Below, one piece after another: positions 45,837 through 58,400 of a stretch of 64,000 nt of DNA (position 1 is its first letter; every line of letters starts with the position of its first letter). Position numbers and translations under genes: made by a program. Origin of the DNA: Silene conica (Eukaryota; Streptophyta; Magnoliopsida; Caryophyllales; Caryophyllaceae); NCBI GenBank assembly GCA_029255685.2, contig CM055312.2:81350369-81414368 (forward strand), read 5' to 3'. The notes beneath the pieces are model-generated. The model saw only the letters and a program-made list of their open reading frames with translations, made no database searches and was not told the origin of the DNA.

Positions 45837-48800
45837 CTTTTTTTTTTTTGCCCGGTGTACAAACGATTGTTACCTGCAATTCGCTTTGGTAGCGATTTCA
45901 TGAGCTATCTTGTTCATCTTCCTAGGAATAAAAGCAAAACTAATACAAAGAAAAAAAAAACTAAAAAGACTCATACAATCATCAATGATATCTTTTAGGA
46001 GATGATTCGTTGCCTCAGTTCCTTTGATCTGAGAGATTAGCCTTAGGCAATCAGACTCAATGTGCACATGAAGTAGACCTGCATCCTTAGCCCATTTAAG
46101 AACTTCAAGAATTCCCGCAGCCTCCGCTTGAATTGCATCTTCAGCCCGAAAGACCTTTTGTACCATTGTTACGACAGTGCCATCACCCTCCCAAACCACG
46201 AAACCAACCGCTGCATTAAAGTTAGCCTTCCAGCTTGCATCCACCTGCACATAAATAGAATTGCAGACAACCCCATCACCTTCCACCACATAAAACCTAT
46301 CAAACTTAGAGACATCATCCGCATTGTCTGGCCCAATGTTGACATCACCAGAGCCCTTCTTATCCTCCCCATGTTGTTCAAATGCCAGGACACAATCACG
46401 AACATAGTTCTCAATCCAAGGAAAGAGCCTCATCGGGGGAATAAGGTCACCGGAAAAAACACGAGAGTTCCTGTTTCTCCAGATTCCCCACAGAGTAGCA
46501 ACAAACATGCAGACACGTTCCTTCCCGTTCTCCATCTTCCCAAGAAAAGTGATCCAGTTTATAATCCATTCCTGAATGCAAATATGTTGGTCATGCTCCA
46601 CTCTAATGCCCAAACTCGACCCAAACCAGATTCTCCTAGCATATTCACAGTCCCTTAGAAGATGCTCCTTAGTCTCCACCGTACCCGCATTTGTATAGCA
46701 CATCAAGCACGTATGGTTCCCAACCATATTTCTCGTCTCAAATTCACTTCCACATGGGAGAACATTTGCAAAAATCTTCCAAAGGAAGATTTTCCACTGG
46801 CTTGGGACCCAAAGATGCCACAAAGATTTACCACTTAAGGTTTTAGATCCTCCCGTCATCCTTAAGCCATCCTTTCTGCTCCCTTTCCTACTGATCATGT
46901 CCTTTGATAGCATCCCATACCCACTCTTGATAGAGTAAATCCCCTTCCGGTTATACGGCCAGAAAACCTCATCATGAACCCCGGACAAAGGCAGAGAAAT
47001 AGCCAGAATCCTATTAGCCCATCCATCTTCGAATAAATCCCGCACTCTCTTTTCCTCCCATCCTCCAAACCTACTCATCAGCTCATGTACCCGAATATTG
47101 GCTAGAAAAGCCCAGCGTTCCTGAAGCCAAAAATCTTTTGGACATGCATGGACACTCACCATTGACCCAATTAGCAGTCCAGACATTAAGCTCTGACATC
47201 CTCCCTGGCTTCCATCCAATCTTAGAGCGAATACAATCGGCTCCCAGATAAATACTACGCAGTCCCCAAGACGGGTTAGATCTCAAGTAAGGTCTCATAT
47301 CCTCCCTTACCTCGTCAGAGTCGAACAAGATAGTTCTAAACATTCTACAAAACATTCTCCGCCCATGTTTAGCCAGAAGAGCTTTGTTCATGCACCCTAT
47401 ATCATGAATCCCCAATCCCCCATCTTTCTTTGACTGACTGAGAAATCTGTTACTACACCAAGAAATCTTACCGCTAGAGTTACACCCTGACCACCAAAAA
47501 TGTGCCAACATCGAGTTTATCTTTGCTGACACACTTACCGGTATTTTAAATACCGATAGAAAGTAATTTGAGATGTTTGATAGCACAGAGTTAATCAGAG
47601 TAAGACGCCCTGCCATAGACAGAAAAATCCCATTCCAGGAGGAGATACGTTTCCTCACATACTCCACGAGCCCTGAAAAGATATCCTTTTTTAATTGTTG
47701 GAACTCAGTCGGGAGCCCCAGGTACTTCCCCAGACCTCTATTATTCCTAATCTTGAATATCCTCAGGGTTTGTTGAACTTTAAGGAGATAAGTGCTCGGG
47801 CTAAATAAGATACCTGGCTTATCATGATTTAGCCTTTGCCCAAAAACTTCACAATACAGGTCCAAAATCTCCATAAGCTTCCTATCGGCGCCCTCCCGAT
47901 TTTCAAAAAAGAAAACCGAATCATCAACAAAGAACAGATTTGGGATTCTCTCAAGCTCTCTGCTTAATCGAACTCCCCGAATCCAATCTCTCTTTTGAGC
48001 CTGAGCAATCTGACACGACAATGCCTCCATACACAAGATGAAGAGAAACAGAGAGAGAGGGTCACCCTATCTCAAACCACATTTTGGGTTAAAACGCTCC
48101 ATAGGCCGACCATTCAACACAACTTCATAACTTACCGAAGTAACAACATCCATAATTAGATCCACCAAAAGACCCGGGAATCTATATTTCTTTAAGACCT
48201 CCCTCAAGAAATCCCACCTAGCACGATCATAGACTTTACTCATGTCGGCCTTAAATATACATAGACCATGTTTCCCTTTCCTTTTGTTGTTAACCTTGTG
48301 AATCAATTCGTGAGCCAACAGAATATTATCATTTATCTGCCTACCAGCAACAAAGGCACTCTGAAAATCTCCAACCAGATACGGCAAAATTCTAACAAGC
48401 CTATTAGCAATGCATTTGGATATCACTCTCAGAGTAACATTGTATAGACTAATAGGACGGAAATCCGATACTTTCTCTGGTGCATCCGACTTAGGTATGA
48501 GCGCAATAAAAGTTCTGTTAAGCTCTCTGAGGACCCTACCCGAGTTCAGAACGGATAAAATGCCATCACAAACATCTTTCTTGACAAAGCCCCAACATTT
48601 CTGATAGAAAATACCCGAAATTCCATCCGGCCCAGGAGATTTAAGTGACCCATTTGAAAAACTGCCTTTCGAACCTTCTGTTTAGTGAAAGGTTTGGCCA
48701 ACCACTGTGCATCCTCATCATGGATATGAATATCAATAACAAATAAAAACTCCTTGAAAACCGACGCCCCTCTATCATCCTCATAAACCATATCAGCTCG

Positions 48801-49097
48801 AAACACATCTCTGAAAGACTTTTGAAATTCCCCTCCCACTTCATTCTCCTGAAAAACCCACTCTCCCTCATCCTTTTTAATGCCATGAACAAAATTTCTA
48901 CCTGCTCGGCCTTTCACACAATTGAAAAAATATTTAGAGCACACATCGCCCTCCTTGGTCTACTTAATCTTGGCCCTTTGCTTCCAGAATTTAGCAGTAG
49001 CTTCAGCAAACACTTTAAAATCCTTGGCTCCAGAATTTATCAATTCTAAAATACATCTTTGTGTATTAAACCACCTTAAATTTTTCCATTATGTATG
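45837..49097 (-). mobile_element. LINE (plant L1-type), 5'-truncated, minus strand
   Basis: A non-LTR retrotransposon ending in a poly(A) tail (a T run at about 45837-45849 on the plus strand). ORF2 covers RT, a zf-RVT region and a C-terminal RNase H. The 5' part, with endonuclease, is missing. It is split by solo LTR 3 at 49098, and a short continuation to about 49880 is likely. The target duplication is not found. Confidence 0.85.
45870..48944 (-). pseudogene. LINE ORF2: reverse transcriptase - RNase H, broken
   Basis: The reading runs right to left. 48944-48546 is the linker before RT (KYFFNCVKGRAGRN, DEDAQWLAKPF). 48426-48067 holds NRLVRILPYLVGDFQSAFVA and ADMSKVYDRARWDFL, ending in an in-frame TAG (48067-48069) within the GLR-x-GDPLS motif. 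48036-47083 holds the catalytic FFVDDSVFF and LGKYLGLP. 47219-45870 holds the zf-RVT region (CLMCYTNAGTVETKEHLLRDC), then RNase H (VDASWKANFNAAVGFVVWEG and HIESDCLRLISQIKG). Frames shift near 48430-48546 and 47100-47210. The RT motif FVDD replaces the usual FADD. The element is inactive. Confidence 0.9.
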
Positions 49098-49832
49098 TGT
49101 TGGAAATAGGGGCTTGTTAAGGGGAGTCATTTTCTAACATTTGTCCCACATAGGAGAGTTATAGAAGTTTGCTTGTGTTTATATATCCTTCTATTACTAC
49201 TCTTATCACTAGTGGGTCAAGGGAGCCTTTTGTAGAGGCCTTGCGAGGTGCTTAATTCAGCTCGCACACGCGCGCGCCCGAGTCCGAGCCCGGCCCGGAT
49301 CCGGATCCGGATTCGGGGATTCGGGATTTGGCAATCGCCTGTGGCGGGCTGGGCCGCGGATTTGTTTTTGCTGTGTAATATGGAAACCGTCCAGGTTAAT
49401 CTGGTGTTGAAACAGTCAGTCAACTGACTGTTAGTGGGTGAGATTTTCACTCCCCACTTCCAGCTCCTTGACTGCTGCTTTCGAGGAGGCAGTTCTCTGC
49501 TTTAGGGTTTATCCTCCTGCCTATATAAACCCTCCTCTGCAAACTCAGAATACATATCCTCTCTCAATACTCTTCTCTTCTCTGCTTTCTGGGTAATTGT
49601 TTATAATCGTTCCAAGTCTCACAGTTCCAAGTGGGCGGAACTGCGTGGAGGCTGTAGTGTTAACCTTGGGGAACTACCGGCACCAGCTGATCGCCACCAC
49701 GGTCGTACCGGAAAAATAGTTTTCAAGGCAGTGGTCTCCTACCACGGCGCTACATTTTACGGTTCTGTCTTCTTCTCCTCTCGTTTTACGATCTCTGTTT
49801 TGTTGTTGTTACAGCATTTTACCAACAGTATG
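49093..49832. mobile_element. solo LTR 3 (copia-like) with TSD GTATG
   Basis: The LTR spans 49098-49827 (730 bp). It starts TGTTGG and ends CCAACA (a 6-bp terminal inverted repeat). GTATG flanks both sides. It has a TATA box (CCTATATAAACCC) near 49521 and a GC-rich tract (GATCCGGATCCGG) near 49296. It sits inside the LINE. Lineage unproven. Confidence 0.9.
49521..49533 (+). promoter_or_regulatory. TATA box of solo LTR 3
   Basis: CCTATATAAACCC, followed about 35 bp later by an A-rich start region. It implies a plus-strand orientation for the original element. Confidence 0.5.
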
Positions 49833-50470
49833 GAAACATTGACAAATATACCACAAGCTTGTTTGGGAATGAACGTTGGTTAATGAAGCTTTAACCATGA
49901 CTAAAATGGAAAGGGTAATGAATTAGTGATTGGTAAATTTGAAGAACAATTCTAAAAGAATACATGATCCTAGAAGATAATTTTAAACAATTATCGTCAA
50001 CCTCAATAAAAAAATTACCCCAAATAAACCTCTAAAAACCTCCAAAGCGAGATTACTTGGTTACATCAAGTAATTAGGCAGGCATTTGTATGATTAAACA
50101 TTTGAGAAATATTAAACGAAGATAATGTTGTAACGGTTAAGTGATGAGTTGATAAGAATAATAAATAACGAAGGTAAATAAAGTTGACACAAAGATTTAC
50201 GTAGTTCACCGGTAAAATAATTGGATACGTCCACCCTGTGAGAAGATCAATTTCATTATAATGGAGAAAATAGTACAACCGTAGGCCGATACACACACCC
50301 TCAATATGAGTCAAAGTATAGCGTATTTTATCAACAAATATAGTAGTTTCAAAGAAACAACAAAAGATAAAATATAGTTATTCATCCAATATAAAATATC
50401 TAAACTAATAAATAAATATATAAAAAAGGAATTGGAAACTTAAATACTTAATTTCCCTTCTGGTATAACA
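49833..50470. other. non-coding DNA, partly LINE remnant
   Basis: 49833-49880 probably continues the LINE. The rest is AT-rich with no gene seen. Confidence 0.4.
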
Positions 50471-50474
50471 AAAA

Positions 50475-50505
50475 CTAGTTTTAGCCCCGTGCAAAAATGC
50501 ACGGG
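50475..50505 (-). mobile_element. Helitron 3' terminus H6
   Basis: On the minus strand: hairpin CCCGTGCATTTTTGCACGGG, then CTAG and host T (A at 50474 on the plus strand). The body extends right. Candidate 5' ends on the minus strand are TCTATATTAATAC at 63523 or TCTATATAAACC near 63250. Either one makes the 11.5-kb copia element an insertion inside this Helitron. Confidence 0.65.
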
Positions 50506-51202
50506 TTGTTTTAGAAATTTAATATTAAAAATATATTAACCAATAGTCTAACCTAATATTGTCAAGTAGTTTTTGAAGATGTTTAATAAATGCACGTGAT
50601 TGAATATTTGTAATTCAACAATTTTAGATATAAGTAAAATTCAAATATTAGTTATTAGTCGTTACAAAGTATATAAGTAATCTTAAAAATTTGCATATTG
50701 AAAATACTCCTTCTAAACAATTTTAAATATTGTATTAGACAAAAGCATGTTATTATCAAATATCACACCCTGCACGCCTCGTTTGATTGTTATTTTGAAA
50801 AACGATACATCAAGTTTTTCTTGATTTAGAACTGGTCTTGGAAGACAAATGCTCGTCTGAGATAAAGTTTTTTGTACTTTGCGAGCAATCACTTTAGGAT
50901 ATCAAAATTTACGAATTATTGGTAAATTTTTTTTATCAAAGAGCCAATACATTTGTATATATATTCTGCGTGTCTATTTGTTTTAAATAAATTGTTTTTC
51001 TTTGTTAAAATATGTATCTTTAGTTAGTTAAATGATGTTCTTCCCTTTTAATTTTGTTAAAATTCTTATTTCATTTTACACCATAGTTGCAAATTAATGA
51101 TGCTTGCTTATTTGTCTGTTGTGTTATCTATTGCCATACTTTGATTCATTTTGTAACTATGTTAAAAGATTAACTTCTTGAGCTGTTTTTTTTCATCGTA
51201 TG

Positions 51203-52687
51203 TGAAGAGTCTATAGATATGATATACTCAAGAAGGGGGGGTTGAATTGAGTATGCCTTCTTTTCGGAATCTTCTTCGATGTGTGTGTAGTTGTATGATG
51301 ATCGTTGAGTAGAGCAATAATAAAGTAGAGACACGATATTTTTGAAGTGGTTCAGTCTCACACTCTGAGACCTACGTCCACTATTCTCGATTAATAAAAT
51401 TAGTACCAACTCTGGATTACAATTTTATCAACCCTACTCGTGCGACTTTGATGTTAGTCACAACTCAATCTAGATACCGTTAAATATCTAGCTACGACAA
51501 ATACCGTTAAATATTTGTCTTACAATGAGTACCGCTAAATACTCAATCTATCTTACGTAAATAAGATAAAGTCTTCAATGTTTTCTTGGTGTCACAATCT
51601 TGAATAAATAAGATCAATGCTTGAGCACTTGAATCTTGAATCGGATTTGACAATGAAAAGCTCGAACTTGAAGAATATGATCGGTGGTTTCTCTTTCTCG
51701 ATTTGCGTGTATATGTGTTGTGTTTTTTCGTGTGGATTAATGTGTCATAGGTAGTCTATTTATATAGAATATGTATCTAGGTAATTCAAACCCTAGATGA
51801 TTTAGGAATATTACTAAAACTAGAATACTAGTCTTTTAGTAATACTACCTTAAATCTAATCTTAATATATTTAGGAAAGATTTAATAATATACTATATGT
51901 ATTATATAAGGAATCAATTTCCTAATTCATATTTAGGAAAGATCTTTATATAATAAACAATTAGTATCCTTATTAGATCAACTTCCTAAACCATGTCAAA
52001 GATAATAAAATATATTACCATAATATAATCTTAGTTTGTTTAGGATATTAAATAAATACATAATATTTATTTAAATAAACCCTATACGATTTATGGTAAT
52101 GTGACATATCACACAATTTCCAAAATCGAAACAAACTAAATCTTAGATTATATATTTTGACAATTAAAATCATATAAAAAATCTTTAGTTTATTTTAGTA
52201 ATAAATAATTATCTCATAAGACAATTATTTATTTCTTATTTAACTAAAAGATATTTTATATAATCCTATTAAGATTAACAATTCTATATTTAAATAGAAT
52301 ACCATTTAAACACTAATACCTACACGACACAAATTAGGAAACAATTGTTTCAACTAAAACACACATAAGTCTTGATCATTTCTTCATGATATAGAGTTAT
52401 AACTACTGGCTATAACTAGAACCAATCTTGTACTAAAGCTATAGTTGATAAATATAACTTTAGTTCATTAAGCGCGCTTGTGATCTTCTATCAATCTTCG
52501 ACTTAGTCAATTCATTGACTAACATGCTTGAATCTTTTATACTTGATTGATTAGATCTTGTTACTAATGTTCTGTACACTTAGCACACGATTATACATAC
52601 GAGTATATAATATATAAATAGCTAGACTTGTCATTATCAAAACATAAACATATATACTATATATATATTTGAATATATGGTTCAACA
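51203..52687 (-). repeat. 3' LTR of the Sirevirus-type element
   Basis: 1,485 bp, TG...CA ends (minus-strand start TGTTGAACC). It carries weak hairpins AGTTATA/TATAACT (52395-52417) and AAAGCTATA/TATAACTTT (52435-52461). Confidence 0.95.
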
Positions 52688-52690
52688 AAT

Positions 52691-52703
52691 TCCCCCTTTT
52701 TGA
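52691..52703 (-). other. polypurine tract
   Basis: The minus strand reads TCAAAAAGGGGGA next to the 3' LTR start and is preceded by CTTGCCATCA, a context typical of Sireviruses. PPT-like GAGGGGGAA motifs recur at 52744-52752 and 52892-52900. The latter keeps a diverged version of the same upstream context. Confidence 0.85.
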
Positions 52704-53405
52704 TGATGGCAAGTCTTTCTTAGATTTCGTGTCTAAGTGTATGTTCCCCCTCAATATAATAATGGTCATTCATAGCAAAGATTAACTTAGGGTTTTTATC
52801 TTTTATCTATCCCATATCCTTTAAGGACCCTAAGAGACAATGAATTACGACAAGGAGCAAGCTTAGGCAAATTCTAATCTAAGTCGCATATTTCCCCCTC
52901 TTGACATCATCGAAAAGATGAGAACAAAGACATGAAACGACTAGAATAATATACGTACGAAGCATAAGCAAGCATATAAACGAGTCGAAATAATATGAAC
53001 ATAGAAAATATCACATAACCACATACGGAATGTTAAAAATATACACAAGCAATCCAAAATATTAAGCCAATGGGCCGAATGAAGAAGTGTTTAAAGAAAA
53101 TTGGGCCGGCTAGTGTAATCGGATAAGTAGGCCTGTAAAAGATATAAATAGAAGATGGGCCAAAATGAGGTAATGTTAGATGGGCCACAGCAAAACAATA
53201 ACAAGGCCGGTTAGGATAATGTTTGGGCCAAGTCAGATTTTAGGAGATCCGAAGAAGCAAAAGAGGATAAGCTTCGGATTCCTTAATGGGCTAGGTAATT
53301 AGATTGGGCCTCAATAGAGAAGTGTTTATAAGTCCACCTGACTTAGAGCAAAAAACAACAACATCACAACCGTAATCCAACACGAACAGGGACGGATATG
53401 GATCA

Positions 53406-54941
53406 TCAAGAGCGAGAGCTTGAACCCGGAGTCTTTGCATAAGGGTTCACATAATCGGGTCTGGTACGATACTCAAGTGACTCCAGCCTGTCCAAACAAC
53501 TTGATACGTTTCTCCCTTGAGCATTGAGTGCAATTTCAAATTTGAGCACTTTGAGGGATAGTGCTTTGACGGCCTCGAGTGCTTGAGACGCATCTTCCCT
53601 TAATAACCCATGATCCCTAACCATGGCTCCTCCCTGAGTCGTAATGAAAGAAAGTCGATCACTAATGCTTAGCAACTCCGAGCACACAACTGACACCTCT
53701 GAACCAATTTTAACTAAGTGTTTATCAACCTTGTTCATCCATTCGTGAACATCATCCTCAAAATCACGTCCTCTCTTCTTACTACTACCCCCTGCCTCAC
53801 CAGAACACTTCTGCCCTTCACACAAATCAATGACCTTATCCATTTTTGCCTCAAGATTGGCAAAGAGTAGGGATGGAGTCGAAGCAGCTTCCTGACCAAC
53901 AACCTTACCAAACGAAAGATCGGTACCATCAAAGCAAATACCCATCAACTTCAACAAACGATCACACATAGCATCTTTTGACTTAATTCCGAAACTGGCA
54001 TTATCAACAACACCCTTTTTAAGCATTAATTCGGATACCCACATTCCATATGGGATGTCGATGGTAGAGCAAAATTTTTCTTTAACAAGAACATTCGAAA
54101 CTTGACAGATTTTATGGCAAATAAGAGATGCCAAATCAACTTTCTGTCCCTCCAACCAGCTATACAATACTACGGCCTCAACACTAGCGAGCTTATCCCG
54201 ACCACCCCGACGAGGTAAAACAGTATTCCATAAAAAGTTCAAGAAGAACTTCAATTTTGGGTTAAAATTGACAGTGAGCAGAGGAGAAACCTCAGTAGCA
54301 TCGTCATCGAAATATTTTTTAATCACCAATTTTTGATCTTTAGTAACTACACTCCATTCCTTTCTTGGGTCAAGAACTAACCCGTCTTGATCAAGCTTAA
54401 AGATTTCACAAATATCCGACTTAGTCACAACAACATCTCGACCATTCACAACACCCTTAATACCATCATCACAAGGTTTAACAGAAGCAAAGAATTGAAC
54501 CAATTCTATAGGAAACAACAAACCCGAGAATTCACTTATATATTCCCATCCTTGATACGTGAGAAAATCTTTAAAGAAGCGCAAAGATTTTGACCCACTG
54601 ACCCACGATTGAGGATAAAACCGACCCGCATGAATGGCGTAAGGTAAAACTCGATTAATGAACGTACCTTCTTGTTTGGTCATACGCACTTTCTCAAGAC
54701 CCTCCCTAGTAGCTTCAATTGAATATTCGGAAAACAGGGGACGCGAATGTCGAGAGGGAGAACTCATTTCATGCATGTCATCAGGAATGGAAGGAGATGA
54801 GCGGTTGAGTTTTCGTCGTTTGCCTTTGTCAGATGGTGGTGCGGAGGTGGCTATCGGTGTTGGAGATGGTGGGGGTGACGAAGTTGGTGAAGGGGGTGAA
54901 GGCTTCTTTTGTTGAGATCGGGTTGCACGAGATGGAGGCAT
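53406..54941 (-). CDS. third (env-position) ORF of the Sirevirus-type element
   Basis: An intact 511-codon frame from a true ATG at 54941, between pol and the PPT. The N-terminus is Pro/Ser-rich and basic (KGKRRKLNRSS, a likely nuclear signal). A globular part at residues 60-350 holds SLRFFKDFLTYQGWEYISEF and VVNGRDVVVTKSDICEIFKL. This resembles the putative plant transposon protein domain found in extra ORFs of plant retroelements. The C-terminal 130 residues look helical, with heptad-like Leu/Val. I see no signal peptide and no clear transmembrane segment, so envelope function is doubtful despite the position. It lies in sense with pol, as in Sireviruses that carry an env-like gene. Confidence 0.8.
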   Translation of the reverse strand: MPPSRATRSQQKKPSPPSPTSSPPPSPTPIATSAPPSDKGKRRKLNRSSPSIPDDMHEMSSPSRHSRPLFSEYSIEATREGLEKVRMTKQEGTFINRVLPYAIHAGRFYPQSWVSGSKSLRFFKDFLTYQGWEYISEFSGLLFPIELVQFFASVKPCDDGIKGVVNGRDVVVTKSDICEIFKLDQDGLVLDPRKEWSVVTKDQKLVIKKYFDDDATEVSPLLTVNFNPKLKFFLNFLWNTVLPRRGGRDKLASVEAVVLYSWLEGQKVDLASLICHKICQVSNVLVKEKFCSTIDIPYGMWVSELMLKKGVVDNASFGIKSKDAMCDRLLKLMGICFDGTDLSFGKVVGQEAASTPSLLFANLEAKMDKVIDLCEGQKCSGEAGGSSKKRGRDFEDDVHEWMNKVDKHLVKIGSEVSVVCSELLSISDRLSFITTQGGAMVRDHGLLREDASQALEAVKALSLKVLKFEIALNAQGRNVSSCLDRLESLEYRTRPDYVNPYAKTPGSSSRS

Positions 54942-55499
54942 GTTTGGTTGGAATGGTGGTGTTGGGTTTTGATTAGGTGGTTTTTGTGACGGAGGTTTGG
55001 AAGAGTTTTAATGGAGGTTTTAAGTTTTGTGGAATTTTATGGAGTTTTTAGTTGAGGATGGTAAGGAGGTAAATAATTGAGATAAATTGTGGTAAGTGTG
55101 GGGTAATAATGACGGGTAGGTAAAGTCAAAGGCTAGGGTCTAGGTTTGGCTATGTGGCAAATGGTTGTGGGGCTAGGTGGTTTATGAAACGTGGCAATGG
55201 GGACCATCACACGTAATTTGTGTGATAAATTGGTAAGTTTTAATTTATTTGGTAATATTTGCTTATTATAATTTGTATAATATGTAAAACGTATATGTAG
55301 GTAAATTATAATATGTGACGTAATATTATTGTGAGGTCGATTGTGTACACATTCATATGTAAATCGTATAATATAACTATAATCACAGAATTCAATATCG
55401 AATATATACATACACATGCAGCGGAGTATACGGACACAGTCATATAATCTCATCTAAACCGTAGTCAATCATTGGGTTATTTTTGCTTTTAAGATTTGA

Positions 55500-58400
55500 T
55501 TAGGTGCCACCGATTAAACCAATTTCCAATCGCAAAGTCTCAAAGCGTTCTCTAGCCAATGGTTTAGTGAAGATATCTGCCCACTGTTTTTCTGTACTAC
55601 AAAATTCCAATTTTATATTTTTCTTTTCAACATGGTCTCTTAGAAAGTGGTGTCTAATTTCAATATGTTTGGTCCTCGAGTGCTGGGCTGGGTTTTTACA
55701 TATAATTATAGCACTCGTATTATCACATAATATAGGCACACATCCAACATCAACACCATAATCATGTAATTGTTGCTTTAACCATAAAAGTTGAGAACAT
55801 ACCAGTGCGGCTGCAATATATTCTGCTTCAGCAGTTGAGAGAGCGACAGAATTTTGTTTCTTGGATCCCCAAGATATAATACAAGGACCTACAAAGGTAG
55901 CAAGTCCGGAGGTACTTTTTCTGTCTAAAGAACATCCTGCATAATCCGCATCTGAATATCCTACTAGGTTAAAGTTACAGTCCATAGGATACCATAGATA
56001 TAATTTTGAGGTTCCGATTAGGTATCTTAATATTCTTTTAACTGCAATCATATGTGATTCTTTTGGTGCAGATTGGAATCTCGCACAAACACAGACACTA
56101 AACATTATATCTGGACGACTTGCTGTAAGATAAAGAAGTGAGCCAATCATACCTCGGTAAGTAGTTTCATCTACAGACTTACCATTTTCGTCTTTGGTTA
56201 ACTTCTTATCTGTGACCATTGGAGTAGGCATTGCATGAGAGGTTTCCATTCCAAATTTCTTTAGTAACTCCTTGACGTATTTTTGTTGATGAACTTTGAT
56301 TCCTTCTTCAGTTTGTTGTATTTGAAGTCCAAGGAAGAACTTTAGTTCTCCCATCATACTCATTTCGAACTCAGAAGTCATCAACTCAGAGAAGTACTTG
56401 CACAGCCTTTTATTAGTTGAGCCAAAAATAATATCGTCAACGTAGATCTGAACGACTAGTAGATCTGAGTTTTCGCTTTTAAGAAATAGGGTTTTATCCA
56501 CAGATCCTCTCTTGAATCCACTCTCCAATAGGAACTTTGATAATCTGTCGTACCATGCTCTGGGTGCTTGTTTCAGGCCATAGAGAGCTTTGTCCAATTT
56601 GAATACATGATCCTTGAGTTTGCTGTCAGGAAATCCAGGAGGTTGTTCAACAAATACTTCCTCTTGGAGATAGCCATTAAGAAATGCAGTCTTAACGTCC
56701 ATCTGAAAAAGCTTCATTCCCTTGTGTGCTGTAAATGCAATGAGTAGTCTTATTGCCTCAAGACGAGCAACAGGAGCAAAGGTTTCGTCATAATCGATCC
56801 CTTCCTGTTGGTTGTATCCTTGAACCACTAGTCTGGCCTTATTTCGCACAATGACTCCAGTGTCATCCAATTTGTTTCTGAATACCCATCTAGTTCCAAT
56901 GACAGTTCTGTCCTTAGGTCGAGGAACAAGATGCCAAACTTTGTTTCTTTCAAATTGCTGGAGTTCTTCTTGCATGGCAACTATCCAGTCTGGTTCTGCG
57001 AGAGCTTCCTTGATATTTGAAGGTTCAATGGTGGAGAGGAAGGAGTAAAATGAGCAAAAGTTATTTAAGCTCCTTCTAGTTTGAACTCCATCTGTCAGGC
57101 TTCCTATGACATTGTCCAAAGGATGAGAGCCTTTGTATCTCCAATTCCTTGATTGATCATTTGCATTCCCTGAACTTGACTCGGGATCTTGAATTGTTCC
57201 CCCTGAATCCAAACCTGGGTTTATAGTAGGGTCAGGTATAACTCTGGCCTCTTCCCTTTGGTTTTGATTCAAAGTTACAGCTTCATTAGCTGTAACTCTG
57301 GGTTCCGAGTCATTGGTTTGAGAGTTATCTACAGTATCATCAACTGTAGTTTCATCTCTCGCACCATTTTCTCCCAAGTTGAGTTCATCATGAGTTCCTT
57401 GAGGTTCTCCTTCTTCAATTTCCATTTCAGGAGGATCTTCCCTTGATAACCTGAAATCAGGTTCGTCTAGGTTTTCCTCTATATTCTGTAATGGCTTATC
57501 GAAGACATTATTCTCATCAAAGATAACATGAATACTTTCCTCTATGCATAAAGTACGTTTGTTAAAAACTTTGTAGGCTTTACTATGATCTGAATATCCT
57601 ATAAAGATTGCTTCATCACTTCTAGGGTCGAATTTGCTTAATCTGTTTTTACCATTGTTGTGAACAAAGCATTTACTACCAAAGCATCTTAAATGAGATA
57701 TGTTTGGTTTACGACCTCGAAGAAGTTCATAAGGTGTCTTTTTAAGGATAGGTCTAATCATAGCACTGTTATGAATATAGCAAGCTGTACTTATAGCCTC
57801 AGCCCAAAAGTTTCTAGGTAGGCCACTACAAAGAAGCATTGTTCGAGCCATGTCTTCTAGGGTTCTGTTCATTCGTTCTACGACTCCATTTTGTTGTGGG
57901 GTTCTAGGGGCCGAGAAGTTATGTCCAACACCATTGGTTTTACAGAACTCGATGAAAGCATGATTGTCGAACTCAGTTCCATGGTCAGTACGGATTGTTA
58001 CTAGGTTTGATTTATATTTGTTTTGGACAAGTTTCATGAGACTAACAAATTCATCGAATGTTTCGTCTTTAGAGTGAAGAAAGATTGGCCAAACAAATCT
58101 AGAGTAATCATCAACTAGAACGAAAACGTACCTGGAACCACCTCTGCTTCTTACCTTCATAGGGCCACATAAATCCATGTGTACTAGTTCAAGAGCTTGT
58201 TCTGTGCTAACTACTCTTTTTGGCTTAAAGGATGATCTGACGTGTTTACATCGTGCACATGTGTCACACATCTTGTCTTGATCAAATTTGATCTTTGGAA
58301 GACCTTCGACCAAGTCCCATCTTTTCAGCTTACTTAGAATAGGTGAGCTAATATGACCAAATCTCTTGTGCCATAGACATGGATCATCTAACGTAACTTT

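Noticed and set aside
46128..46658. A 176-codon plus-strand ORF
   Set aside because: It is antisense to the LINE RNase H region, which has clear family motifs. It has none of its own.
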